Shown here: piece after piece, positions 47,401 to 60,769 of the stretch
How positions within the stretch are numbered: position 1 is the stretch's first letter
Layout of the letters: every line of letters begins with the position of its first letter
DNA from: Auanema rhodensis
Taxonomy: Eukaryota > Nematoda > Chromadorea > Rhabditida > Rhabditidae
Length of the DNA: 64,000 nucleotides
Assembly: GCA_964057225.1 (NCBI GenBank)
Contig: OZ059898.1
Location: forward strand, 5,766,001 to 5,830,000
Direction of reading: 5' to 3'
The notes under the pieces: model-generated
What the model was told of the DNA's origin: nothing
The model's database searches: none
The model's input: only the letters and a program-made list of their open reading frames with translations
Translations under genes and position numbers: made by a program

Positions 47401-49711
47401 CTACACCACGAGATCGCTGATAGTTCTCTTTTCATAGAAAATCATATTCTGATTAGCTTATGTTTATGACACCAAAATGTTCCGTCAAGAACAGAAAAAT
47501 ATGACTTCTGATACCTCTGATATGAGAGAAAATCATATTCTTAATGACTTGTAGCTCTAATACTTCACTGTAAGTAAGAAAAACTAAAACATATGATCTC
47601 GGGCGGGCTCGAACCGCCGGCCTTCTGTGTGTTAGACAGATGTGATAACCACTACACCACGAGATCGCGGATAGTTCTCTTTTCATAGAAAATCATATTC
47701 TGATTAGCTTATGTTTATGACACCAAAATGTTCCGTCAAGAACAGAAAAATATGACTTCTGATACCTCTGATATGAGAGAAAATCATATTCTTAATGACT
47801 TGTAGCTCTAATACTTCACTGTAAGTAAGAAAAACTAAAACATATGATCTCGGGCGGGCTCGAACCGCCGGCCTTCTGTGTGTTAGACAGATGTGATAAC
47901 CACTACAACACGAGATCGCTGATAGTTCTCTTTTCATAGAAAATCATATTCTGATTAGCTTATGTTTATGACACCAAAATGTTCCGTCAAGAACAGAAAA
48001 ATATGACTTCTGATACCTCTGATAAGAGAGAAAATCATATTCTTAATGACTTGTAGCTCTGTTACTTCACTGTAAGTAAAAAAAACTAAAACATATGATC
48101 TCGGGCGGGCTCGAACCGCCGGCCTTCTGTGTGTTAGACAGATGTGATAACCACTACACCACGAGATCGCTGATAGTTCTCTTTTCATAGAAAATCATAT
48201 TCTGATTAGCTTATGTTTATGACACCAAAATGTTCCGTCAAGAACAGAAAAATATGACTTCTGATACCTCTGATATGAGAGAAAATCATATTCTTAATGA
48301 CTTGTAGCTCTAATACTTCACTGTAAGTAAGAAAAACTAAAACATATGATCTCGGGCGGGCTCGAACCGCCGGCCTTCTGTGTGTTAGACAGATGTGATA
48401 ACCACTACACCACGAGATCGCTGATAGTTCTCTTTTCATAGAAAATCATATTCTGATTAGCTTATGTTTATGACACCAAAATGTTCCGTCAAGAACAGAA
48501 AAATATGACTTCTGATACCTCTGATAAGAGAGAAAATCATATTCTTAATGACTTGTAGCTCTGTTACTTCACTGTAAGTAAAAAAAACTAAAACATATGA
48601 TCTCGGGCGGGCTCGAACCGCCGGCCTTCTGTGTGTTAGACAGATGTGATAACCACTACACCACGAGATCGCTGATAGTTCTCTTTTCATAGAAAATCAT
48701 GTTCTGATTAGCTTATGTTTATGACACCAAAATGTTCCGTCAAGAACAGAAAAATATGACTTCTGATACCTCTGATAAGAGAGAAAATCATATTCTTAAT
48801 GACTTGTAGCTCTGTTACTTCACTGTAAGTAAAAAAAACTAAAACATATGATCTCGGGCGGGCTCGAACCGCCGGCCTTCTGTGTGTTAGACAGATGTGA
48901 TAACCACTACACCACGAGATCCCTGATAGCTCTATTTTCATAGAAAATCATATGCTGATTAGCCTATGGTTATGACACAAAAATATTCTATCAAGAACTG
49001 AAAGATATGACTTCTTATACCTCTGATATGAGAGAAAATCATATTCTTAATGACTTGTAGCTCTGTTACTTCACTGTAAGTAAAAAAAACTAAAACATAT
49101 GATCTCGGGCGGGCTCGAACCGCCGGCCTTCTGTGTGTTAGACAGATGTGATAACCACTACACCACGAGATCGCTGATAGTTCTCTTTTCATAGAAAATC
49201 ATATTCTGATTAGCTTATGTTTATGACACCAAAATGTTCCGTCAAGAACAGAAAAATATGACTTCTGATACCTCTGATAAGAGAGAAAATCATATTCTTA
49301 ATGACTTGTAGCTCTGTTACTTCACTGTAAGTAAAAAAAACTAAAACATATGATCTCGGGCGGGCTCGAACCGCCGGCCTTCTGTGTGTTAGACAGATGT
49401 GATAACCACTACACCACGAGATCCCTGATAGCTCTATTTTCATAGAAAATCATATGCTGATTAGCCTATGGTTATGACACAAAAATATTCTGTCAAGAAC
49501 TGAAAGATATGACTTCTTATACCTCTGATATGAGAGAAAATCATATTCTTAATGACTTGTAGCTCTGTTACTTCACTGTAAGTAAAAAAAACTAAAACAT
49601 ATGATCTCGGGCGGGCTCGAACCGCCGGCCTTCTGTGTGTTAGACAGATGTGATAACCACTACACCACGAGATCGCTGATAGTTCTCTTTTCATAGAAAA
49701 TCATATTCTGA
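41482..49711 (-). repeat. tRNA-Val(AAC) tandem array 3a: 33 units
   Basis: tRNAs lie at 41571-41642 plus multiples of 251 for 33 copies, ending 49603-49674. The array resumes mid-spacer (TCTGATACTTCTGATATGGG) 34 bp after the Tc1 element. The first units carry GCTGATACATC edge-type flanks and a spacer with GAGAAAATCAAATTCTTATT. The tRNA at 42073-42144 has G9 to A, which still fits the A box. Confidence 0.95.
47846..47917 (-). pseudogene. tRNA-Val(AAC) copy with damaged A box
   Basis: G10 to T, the only example of this lesion outside array 2. Its spacer is of the CTCTAATACTTCACTG type, unlike most other G10T copies. Confidence 0.6.
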
Positions 49712-49949
49712 TTAGCTTATGGATATGACACAAAAATGTTCCTTCAGGAACTGAAGAATATGACTTCTGATACTTCTGATATGAGTGAAAATCATATTCT
49801 TATTGACTTGTAGCTCTGATATTTCACTGTAAGTAAAAAAAACTAAAACTCTCTTTTCATTGGAAACAATATTCTGCGTTTCTTTTTGTTCCTGTATCGA
49901 TAATATAAACCATTATAGTTTATACCATGACGCGAATAGTATTCCTTTG

Positions 49950-50195
49950 TGTAGCGGTAGGAATAGAGAGCATAAGGTCAATTATAAGATAAAAGAGAGA
50001 AAGATTTATTGACATTGAACTACAATAATAGGATACAAGATAAAGATACATTACGATAAAATAAATATAGAAATAAGGACTAAACTACAAGTTGTCCATG
50101 AGCTTGCTAAGAGGAGAACTCCCGACCAAGAGAATTAGGGAAGGCGGAGCCGTTCCTCGGTTCTCTGGTCGTCTAGCTCTAACTCTTCAGCTACA
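49950..50195 (-). mobile_element. Putative solo LTR, second copy
   Basis: Same 246 bp with TGTAGC/GCTACA ends as 39112-39357, present through block duplication and not a new insertion. Confidence 0.4.
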
Positions 50196-50883
50196 TATAT
50201 GGGGAATCCGTATGGAACGCGCCTTCTTTCAAAATTTTTTTGCGTCCGCGTGATATAAAGAATTTGTTTTGATGTATATGTAGCTGCGTTTCAGAATCTA
50301 GGAGTTTACAAAGAATAATTGAAAGTTTTTTAAAATCTACATGTAGAGAAATAAATAAATAAATTTGATTTGTTTCGTTGTGAAATTAACAAAGAAATTG
50401 CATACAATATCTTATTCGATGGTATTTTGTAACGGAGGATTAGAAAATAATTTTAGTCATTCAAAAAAAATTACTGTATGAACGTGAGATTTGCGTGAGA
50501 TGATAAAAAATGATTCAAAGTTTTACGTGCATGGTTACTTGTATCCTAACGATGAGGGGGATAATGATTTTCAGTTACTAATTTATTCGTCTCCATATGT
50601 GTCTCTGAATGAATCCTTGAGTACTAATGGAGGCTACCACTCAGACGGGGTGTGCCTTAGGCGCCTGCCAGTATTCGTCTCTTCTTGGAGATGCGTATGG
50701 AGCTCAATTTAGTTCGAAAGACTATCTCTATCGTTGTATAGGATTACGGTAGCTTTTTTTCTATTATATTTTCACTTATTCCTTATTTTTCGTTGCTTAT
50801 TCTCCTAGTTTCTCTGTTTCTTATTAATATTTTTCTAATTCATCGTTACTTTTATCTTACAATATGAGGAATAAAAAAAAATA

Positions 50884-52284
50884 CAGTCCTGTGCAAAATA
50901 GTTGGGACACTTACTAGAATCTCTCATATCTTTTGAAACAAACTACAAAAAAATCAGAAAAAAATATGATGAGTGTTCAAAAACTCTATAGAATCAATTG
51001 ATAAAATTAAAAATTAAAATTAACACGTTTATTAATATTTAGTAGGGTAACCAAAATTATCAATTACTGCCTGAAGTCTTCTGGACATCGATTCGACGAG
51101 TTCTCTTCAGAAGAGCCGGTGTTATTTTACTCCAGAGTGTTCGTAAGACTCTGAATTTCTCATCTTTGTTAGAACATGGGAATTGCGATGAACGTCGGCC
51201 AAGTTCCCTCCAAAGATGCTCAATTGGGTTAAGATCTGGAGATTGGGTAGGCCGTTTCAGCACGTTCAGGCGATTGTCCAACAGAAACCTTGTGGTCGAA
51301 CGAGCAGTATGCTTCGGATCATTATCTTATTAAAGAATGAACCGATTTCTTGTTCACAATTTTGATACGGCAGAAAACATTCTTCTAAGATATTTTGATA
51401 ATCTTCAGCACACATCCTGCCTTCAATACGAAAAAGAGGGCCAACTTTGGAAGCACAAAAGCAGCCCCAAACCATGACGTTGCCGCCACCATGCTTCACC
51501 GTTGGTAGCATGTATTTGGGGTTGAAGCGCTGATTGAGAGGTCTTCTTACAAATCCTGGTCCATCGTTTCCAAACAGGCAGAACTTGCTCTCATCCGTGA
51601 ATATTACAGACGACCAATCTTCGAACGTCCAGTTTGAATGCTCTCGGGCAAAATCCATTCTCTTCTGCCTGTTACCAACCGATATTAAGAGCTTTCGTGA
51701 AGGAACTCGAGATCTTAAATTTTTCGCCAACAATCTTCGTCGAATATTCAAAGGATCAAGCCTAATCCTGACCATTCTTAAAAGATGTTGGCTTAACTCG
51801 GATGACGAGATATCCGGATGCCGCTCTACGAGTTTAATTAATAAATTATCTTGTCCTACTGTTGTTTTTCTTCCTCTTCCTCTTGTGTCCGTTTGGTATG
51901 GTTCATGTGAAGCTTTCCGAATATTTTGAATCATACTCTTTGGCAAGGGCAGAAGCTGACTTATCTACCGTACGCTGAACCCTCTATTCTTCATGCTGAG
52001 AACAAGGTTTTGAACTTCAGGGGTAGTTTTCTTGCCTCTATCCATCTTAAATTATGAATTTTTAATTTTAATTATGCAAAACAATGAAATCAGCATAAAA
52101 TTCAATTTCAAACTTAATTATTTTTAAAAAAATCAATTTTCACCATTTTGAAGTTTATTTCAATCAATATCTCGATACTTGATCCTGAAACCTAAATTAA
52201 TTTTTTGGAATTTTTTTTTGTAGTTTGAATTGGTTTTCTGGGGTCTTTTAGTTGAGAGTGTCCCAACTATTTCGCACAGGACTG
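50884..52284 (-). mobile_element. Tc1/mariner element, copy 2, inactive
   Basis: Same ends, TA flanks and length as copy 1. The neighbouring non-array DNA on both sides is also the same, so it arrived by duplication of the host block and not by transposition. Confidence 0.9.
51060..52045 (-). pseudogene. Tc1-like DD34E transposase, disrupted (copy 2)
   Basis: Same nonsense codon (51967-51965) and the same frame change as copy 1. The lesions predate the duplication. Confidence 0.85.
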
Positions 52285-54489
52285 TATATAAAGTTATTTC
52301 TGTCGTCGGCTATGATGAAGTCTGATACTTCTGATATGGGAGAAAATCAAATTCTTATTGACTTGTAGCTCTGATACTTCATTGTAAGTAAGAAAAACTA
52401 AAACATATGATCTCGGGCGGGCTCGAACCGCCGGCCTTCTGTGTGTTAGACAGATGTGATAACCACTACACCACGAGATCGCTGGTACATCTCTTATCAT
52501 ACGAAATCATATTCTGATTAGCTTACGGTTATGACACAAAAATGTTCGGTCAAGAACTGAAAAATATGATTTCTGATACTTCTGATATGGGAGAAAATCA
52601 AATTCTTATTGACTTGTAGCTCTGATACTTCACTGTAAGTAAGAAAAACTAAAACATATGATCTCGGGCGGGCTCGAACCGCCGGCCTTCTGTGTGTTAG
52701 ACAGATGTGATAACCACTACACCACGAGATCGCTGATACATCTCTTATCATACGAAATCATATTCTGATTAGCTTATGGTTATGACACAAAAATGTTCGG
52801 TCAAGAACTGAAAAATATAACTACCGATACCTCTGATCTGAGAGAAAATCAAATTCTTATTGACTTGTAGCTCTGATACTTCATTGTAAGTAAGAAAAAC
52901 TAAAACATATGATCTCGGGCGGGCTCGAACCGCCGGCCTTCTGTGTGTTAGACAGATGTGATAACCACTACACTACGAGATCGCTGATAGTCCTCTTTTC
53001 ATAGAAAATCATATTCTGATTAGCTTATGTTTATGACACAAAAATGTTCCGTCAAGAACAGAAAAATATAACTTCTGATACCTCTGATAAGAGAGAACAT
53101 CATATTCTTAATGACTTGTAGCTCTGATACTTCACTGTAAGTAAGAAAATCTAAAACATATGATCTCGGGCGGGCTCGAACCGCCGGCCTTCTGTGTGTT
53201 AGACAGATGTGATAACCACTACACCACGAGATCGCTGATAGCTATCTTTTCATAGAAAATCATATTCTGATTAGCTTAAGTTTATGACACAAAAATGTTC
53301 GGTCAAGAACTGAAAAATATGATTTCTGATACTTCTGATATGGGAGAAAATCAAATTCTTATTGACTTGTAGCTCTGATACTTCACTGTAAGTAAGAAAA
53401 ACTAAAACATATGATCTCGGGCGGGCTCGAACCGCCGGCCTTCTGTGTGTTAGACAGATGTGATAACCACTACACCACGAGATCGCTGATAGTTCTCTTT
53501 TCATAGAAAATCATATTCTGATTAGCTTATGTTTATGACACCAAAATGTTCCGTCAAGAACAGAAAAATATGACTTCTGATACCTCTGATATGAGAGAAA
53601 ATCATATTCTTAATGACTTGTAGCTCTGTTACTTCACTGTAAGTAAGAAAAACTAAAACATATGATCTCGGGCGGGCTCGAACCGCCGGCCTTCTGTGTG
53701 TTAGACAGATGTGATAACCACTACACCACGAGATCGCTGATAGCTATCTTTTCATAGAAAATCATATTCTGATTAGCTTAAGTTTATGACACAAAAATGT
53801 TCGGTCAAGAACTGAAAAATATGATTTCTGATACTTCTGATATGGGAGAAAATCAAATTCTTATTGACTTGTAGCTCTGATACTTCACTGTAAGTAAGAA
53901 AAACTAAAACATATGATCTCGGGCGGGCTCGAACCGCCGGCCTTCTGTGTGTTAGACAGATGTGATAACCACTACACCACGAGATCGCTGATAGCTATCT
54001 TTTCATAGAAAATCATATTCTGATTAGCTTATGTTTATGACACCAAAATGTTCCGTCAAGAACTGAAAAATATGATTTCTGATACTTCTGATATGAGAGA
54101 AAATCATATTCTTAATGACTTTTAGCTCTGTTACTTCACTGTAAGTAAAAAAAACTAAAACATATGATCTCGGGCGGGCTCGAACCGCCGGCCTTCTGTG
54201 TGTTAGACAGATGTGATAACCACTACACCACGAGATCGCTGATAGTTCTCTTTTCATAGAAAATCATATTCTGATTAGCTTATGTTTATGACACCAAAAT
54301 GTTCCGTCAAGAACAGAAAAATATGACTTCTGATACCTCTGATACGAGAGAAAATCATATTCTTAATGACTTGTAGCTCTAATACTTCACTGTAAGTAAG
54401 AAAAACTAAAACATATGATCTCGGGCGGGCTCGAACCGCCGGCCTTCTGTGTGTTAGACAGATGTGATAACCACTACACCACGAGATCC

Positions 54490-56780
54490 CTGATAGCTCT
54501 ATTTTCATAGAAAATCATATTCTGATTAGCTTATGGTTATGACACAAAAATGTTCGGTCAAGAACAGAAAAATATAACTTCTGATACCTCTGATAAGAGA
54601 GAACATCATATTCTTAATGACTTGTAGCTCTGATACTTCACTGTAAGTAAGAAAATCTAAAACATATGATCTCGGGCGGGCTCGAACCGCCGGCCTTCTG
54701 TGTGTTAGACAGATGTGATAACCACTACACCACGAGATCGCTGATAGCTATCTTTTCATAGAAAATCATATTCTGATTAGCTTAAGTTTATGACACAAAA
54801 ATGTTCGGTCAAGAACTGAAAAATATGATTTCTGATACTTCTGATATGGGAGAAAATCAAATTCTTATTGACTTGTAGCTCTGATACTTCACTGTAAGTA
54901 AGAAAAACTAAAACATATGATCTCGGGCGGGCTCGAACCGCCGGCCTTCTGTGTGTTAGACAGATGTGATAACCACTACACCACGAGATCGCTGATAGCT
55001 ATCTTTTCATAGAAAATCATATTCTGATTAGCTTAAGTTTATGACACAAAAATGTTCGGTCAAGAACTGAAAAATATGATTTCTGATACTTCTGATATGA
55101 GAGAAAATCATATTCTTAATGACTTTTAGCTCTGTTACTTCACTGTAAGTTAAAAATACTAAAACATATGATCTCGGGCGGGCTCAAACCGCCGGCCTTC
55201 TGTGTGTTAGACAGATGTGATAACCACTACACCACGAGATCGCTGATAGTTCTCTTTTCATAGAAAATCATATTCTGATTAGCTTATGTTTATGACACCA
55301 AAATGTTCCGTCAAGAACTGAAAGATATGACTTCTGATACCTCTGATATGAGAGAAAATCATATTCTTAATGACTTTTAGCTCTGTTACTTCACTGTAAG
55401 TAAAAAAAACTAAAACATATGATCTCGGGCGGGCTCGAACCGCCGGCCTTCTGTGTGTTAGACAGATGTGATAACCACTACACCACGAGATCGCTGATAG
55501 TTCTCTTTTCATAGAAAATCATATTCTGATTAGCTTATGTTTATGACACCAAAATGTTCCGTCAAGAACAGAAAAATATGACTTCTGATACCTCTGATAT
55601 GAGAGAAAATCATATTCTTAATGACTTTTAGCTCTGTTACTTCACTGTAAGTAAAAAAAACTAAAACATATGATCTCGGGCGGGCTCGAACCGCCGGCCT
55701 TCTGTGTGTTAGACAGATGTGATAACCACTACACCACGAGATCGCTGATAGTTCTCTTTTCATAGAAAATCATATTCTGATTAGCTTATGTTTATGACAC
55801 CAAAATGTTCCGTCAAGAACTGAAAGATATGACTTCTGATACCTCTGATATGAGAGAAAATCATATTCTTAATGACTTTTAGCTCTGTTACTTCACTGTA
55901 AGTAAAAAAAACTAAAACATATGATCTCGGGCGGGCTCGAACCGCCGGCCTTCTGTGTGTTAGACAGATGTGATAACCACTACACCACGAGATCGCTGAT
56001 AGTTCTCTTTTCATAGAAAATCATATTCTGATTAGCTTATGTTTATGACACCAAAATGTTCCGTCAAGAACTGAAAGATATGACTTCTGATACCTCTGAT
56101 ATGAGAGAAAATCATATTCTTAATGACTTTTAGCTCTGTTACTTCACTGTAAGTAAAAAAAACTAAAACATATGATCTCGGGCGGGCTCGAACCGCCGGC
56201 CTTCTGTGTGTTAGACAGATGTGATAACCACTACACCACGAGATCGCTGATAGTTCTCTTTTCATAGAAAATCATATTCTGATTAGCTTATGTTTATGAC
56301 ACCAAAATGTTCCGTCAAGAACAGAAAAATATGACTTCTGCTACCTCTGATAAGAGAGAAAATCATATTCTTAATGACTTGTAGCTCTGTTACTTCACTG
56401 TAAGTAAAAAAAACTAAAACATATGATCTCGGGCGGGCTCGAACCGCCGGCCTTCTGTGTGTTAGACAGATGTGATAACCACTACACCACGAGATCGCTG
56501 ATAGTTCTCTTTTCATAGAAAATCATATTCTGATTAGCTTATGTTTATGACACCAAAATGTTCCGTCAAGAACTGAAAGATATGACTTCTGATACCTCTG
56601 ATATGAGAGAAAATCATATTCTTAATGACTTTTAGCTCTGTTACTTCACTGTAAGTAAAAAAAACTAAAACATATGATCTCGGGCGGGCTCGAACCGCCG
56701 GCCTTCTGTGTGTTAGACAGATGTGATAACCACTACACCACGAGATCGCTGATAGTTCTCTTTTCATAGAAAATCATATT
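54490..56780 (-). repeat. 25-unit higher-order repeat, first copy
   Basis: The ordered units from about 54.49 to 56.78 kb recur at 60.77-63.05 kb with an offset of 6,275 bp, exactly 25 units. Shared rare markers include the GTAAGTTAAAAATACT terminator variant and the C56T tRNA at 55170 and 61445. A few single differences have accumulated. Confidence 0.75.
55170..55241 (-). pseudogene. tRNA-Val(AAC) copy with broken B box
   Basis: C56 to T in the B box and T-loop. Its downstream T-run is also weakened (GTAAGTTAAAAATACT on the plus strand), the only terminator of this form besides the copy 6,275 bp away. Confidence 0.7.
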
Positions 56781-56784
56781 CTGA

Positions 56785-57771
56785 TTAGCTTATGTTTATG
56801 ACACCAAAATGTTCCGTCAAGAACAGAAAAATATGACTTCTGCTACCTCTGATAAGAGAGAAAATCATATTCTTAATGACTTGTAGCTCTGTTACTTCAC
56901 TGTAAGTAAAAAAAACTAAAACATATGATCTCGGGCGGGCTCGAACCGCCGGCCTTCAGTGTGTTAGACAGATGTGATAACCACTACACCACGAGATCGC
57001 TGATAGTTCTCTTTTCATAGAAAATCATATTCTGATTAGCTTATGTTTATGACACCAAAATGTTCCGTCAAGAACTGAAAGATATGACTTCTGATACCTC
57101 TGATATGAGAGAAAATCATATTCTTAATGACTTTTAGCTCTGTTACTTCACTGTAAGTAAAAAAAACTAAAACATATGATCTCGGGCGGGCTCGAACCGC
57201 CGGCCTTCTGTGTGTTAGACAGATGTGATAACCACTACACCACGAGATCGCTGATAGTTCTCTTTTCATAGAAAATCATATTCTGATTAGCTTATGTTTA
57301 TGACACCAAAATGTTCCGTCAAGAACAGAAAAATATGACTTCTGATACCTCTGATAAGAGAGAAAATCATATTCTTAATGACTTGTAGCTCTGTTACTTC
57401 ACTGTAAGTAAAAAAAACTAAAACATATGATCTCGGGCGGGCTCGAACCGCCGGCCTTCTGTGTGTTAGACAGATGTGATAACCACTACACCACGAGATC
57501 GCTGATAGTTCTCTTTTCATAGAAAATCATATTCTGATTAGCTTATGTTTATGACACCAAAATGTTCCGTCAAGAACAGAAAAATATGACTTCTGCTACC
57601 TCTGATAAGAGAGAAAATCATATTCTTAATGACTTGTAGCTCTGTTACTTCACTGTAAGTAAAAAAAACTAAAACATATGATCTCGGGCGGGCTCGAACC
57701 GCCGGCCTTCTGTGTGTTAGACAGATGTGATAACCACTACACCACGAGATCGCTGATAGTTCTCTTTTCAT
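56785..57771 (-). repeat. Six-unit higher-order repeat, first copy
   Basis: Four successive units recur in the same order at 58291-59277, an offset of 1,506 bp (six units). They include the anticodon-stem variant tRNA and the GACTTCTGCTACC spacer marker. This is nested within the larger 25-unit pattern region. Confidence 0.7.
56927..56998 (-). pseudogene. tRNA-Val(AAC) copy with anticodon-stem mismatch
   Basis: A41 is changed to T, giving a T-T mismatch at pair 29-41 in the anticodon stem. The anticodon itself is unchanged. Confidence 0.55.
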
Positions 57772-58432
57772 AGAAAATCATATTCTGATTAGCTTATGTT
57801 TATGACACCAAAATGTTCCGTCAAGAACTGAAAGATATGACTTCTGATACCTCTGATATGAGAGAAAATCATATTCTTAATGACTTTTAGCTCTGTTACT
57901 TCACTGTAAGTAAAAAAAACTAAAACATATGATCTCGGGCGGGCTCGAACCGCCGGCCTTCTGTGTGTTAGACAGATGTGATAACCACTACACCACGAGA
58001 TCGCTGATAGTTCTCTTTTCATAGAAAATCATATTCTGATTAGCTTATGTTTATGACACCAAAATGTTCCGTCAAGAACAGAAAAATATGACTTCTGCTA
58101 CCTCTGATAAGAGAGAAAATCATATTCTTAATGACTTTTAGCTCTGTTACTTCACTGTAAGTAAAAAAAACTAAAACATATGATCTCGGGCGGGCTCGAA
58201 CCGCCGGCCTTCTGTGTGTTAGACAGATGTGATAACCACTACACCACGAGATCGCTGATAGTTCTCTTTTCATAGAAAATCATATTCTGATTAGCTTATG
58301 TTTATGACACCAAAATGTTCCGTCAAGAACTGAAAGATATGACTTCTGCTACCTCTGATAAGAGAGAAAATCATATTCTTAATGACTTGTAGCTCTGTTA
58401 CTTCACTGTAAGTAAAAAAAACTAAAACATAT

Positions 58433-58504
58433 GATCTCGGGCGGGCTCGAACCGCCGGCCTTCAGTGTGTTAGACAGATGTGATAACCACTACACCACGA
58501 GATC
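58433..58504 (-). pseudogene. tRNA-Val(AAC) copy with anticodon-stem mismatch
   Basis: Same A41 to T change as 56927-56998, six units away, through higher-order duplication. Confidence 0.55.
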
Positions 58505-60769
58505 GCTGATAGTTCTCTTTTCATAGAAAATCATATTCTGATTAGCTTATGTTTATGACACCAAAATGTTCCGTCAAGAACTGAAAGATATGACTTCTGA
58601 TACCTCTGATATGAGAGAAAATCATATTCTTAATGACTTTTAGCTCTGTTACTTCACTGTAAGTAAAAAAAACTAAAACATATGATCTCGGGCGGGCTCG
58701 AACCGCCGGCCTTCTGTGTGTTAGACAGATGTGATAACCACTACACCACGAGATCGCTGATAGTTCTCTTTTCATAGAAAATCATATTCTGATTAGCTTA
58801 TGTTTATGACACCAAAATGTTCCGTCAAGAACAGAAAAATATGACTTCTGATACCTCTGATAAGAGAGAAAATCATATTCTTAATGACTTGTAGCTCTGT
58901 TACTTCACTGTAAGTAAAAAAAACTAAAACATATGATCTCGGGCGGGCTCGAACCGCCGGCCTTCTGTGTGTTAGACAGATGTGATAACCACTACACCAC
59001 GAGATCGCTGATAGTTCTCTTTTCATAGAAAATCATATTCTGATTAGCTTATGTTTATGACACCAAAATGTTCCGTCAAGAACAGAAAAATATGACTTCT
59101 GCTACCTCTGATAAGAGAGAAAATCATATTCTTAATGACTTGTAGCTCTGTTACTTCACTGTAAGTAAAAAAAACTAAAACATATGATCTCGGGCGGGCT
59201 CGAACCGCCGGCCTTCTGTGTGTTAGACAGATGTGATAACCACTACACCACGAGATCGCTGACAGTTCTCTTTTCATAGAAAATCATATTCTGATTAGCT
59301 TATGTTTATGACACCAGAATGTTCCGTCAAGAACAGAAAAATATGACTTCTGATACCTCTGATATGAGAGAAAATCATATTCTTAATGACTTGTAGCTCT
59401 GTTACTTCACTGTAAGTAAAAAAAGATAAAACATATGATCTCGGGCGGGCTCGAACCGCCGGCCTTCTGTGTGTTAGACAGATGTGATAACCACTACACC
59501 ACGAGATCGCTGATAGTTCTCTTTTCATAGAAAATCATATTCTGATTAGCTTATGTTTATGACACCAAAATGTTCCGTCAAGAACAGAAAAATATGACTT
59601 CTGATACCTCTGATATGAGAGAAAATCATATTCTTAATGACTTGTAGCTCTGATACTTCATTGTAAGTAAGACAAAATAAAACATATGATCTCGGGCGGG
59701 CTCGAACCGCCGGCCTTCTGTGTGTTAGACAGATGTGATAACCACTACACTACGAGATCGCTGATAGTCCTCTTTTCATAGAAAATCATATTCTGATTAG
59801 CTTATGTTTATGACACAAAAATGTTCCGTCAAGAACAGAAAAATATAACTTCTGATACCTCTGATAAGAGAGAACATCATATTCTTAATGACTTGTAGCT
59901 CTGATACTTCACTGTAAGTAAGAAAATCTAAAACATATGATCTCGGGCGGGCTCGAACCGCCGGCCTTCTGTGTGTTAGACAGATGTGATAACCACTACA
60001 CCACGAGATCGCTGATAGCTATCTTTTCATAGAAAATCATATTCTGATTAGCTTAAGTTTATGACACAAAAATGTTCGGTCAAGAACTGAAAAATATGAT
60101 TTCTGATACTTCTGATATGGGAGAAAATCAAATTCTTATTGACTTGTAGCTCTGATACTTCACTGTAAGTAAGAAAAACTAAAACATATGATCTCGGGCG
60201 GGCTCGAACCACCGGCCTTCTGTGTGTTAGACAGATGTGATAACCACTACACCACGAGATCGCTGATAGTTCTCTTTTCATAGAAAATCATATTCTGATT
60301 AGCTTATGTTTATGACACCAAAATGTTCCGTCAAGAACAGAAAAATATGACTTCTGATACCTCTGATATGAGAGAAAATCATATTCTTAATGACTTGTAG
60401 CTCTGTTACTTCACTGTAAGTAAGAAAAACTAAAACATATGATCTCGGGCGGGCTCGAACCGCCGGCCTTCTGTGTGTTAGACAGATGTGATAACCACTA
60501 CACCACGAGATCGCTGATAGCTATCTTTTCATAGAAAATCATATTCTGATTAGCTTAAGTTTATGACACAAAAATGTTCGGTCAAGAACTGAAAAATATG
60601 ATTTCTGATACTTCTGATATGGGAGAAAATCAAATTCTTATTGACTTGTAGCTCTGATACTTCACTGTAAGTAAGAAAAACTAAAACATATGATCTCGGG
60701 CGGGCTCGAACCGCCGGCCTTCTGTGTGTTAGACAGATGTGATAACCACTACACCACGAGATCCCTGAT

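Larger units (their letters stand above)
49507..54488. repeat. Duplicated 5-kb block, copy 2
   Basis: Partner of 38669-43650. It places the same tRNA-less unit (49712-49849), putative solo LTR (49950-50195) and Tc1-like element (50884-52284) inside what would otherwise be one continuous array from 41.5 kb to the window end. Confidence 0.85.

Noticed and set aside
40046..52284. Two independent insertions of the Tc1-like element
   Set aside because: Both copies share the same lesions and the same flanking DNA, so one insertion followed by block duplication explains them.
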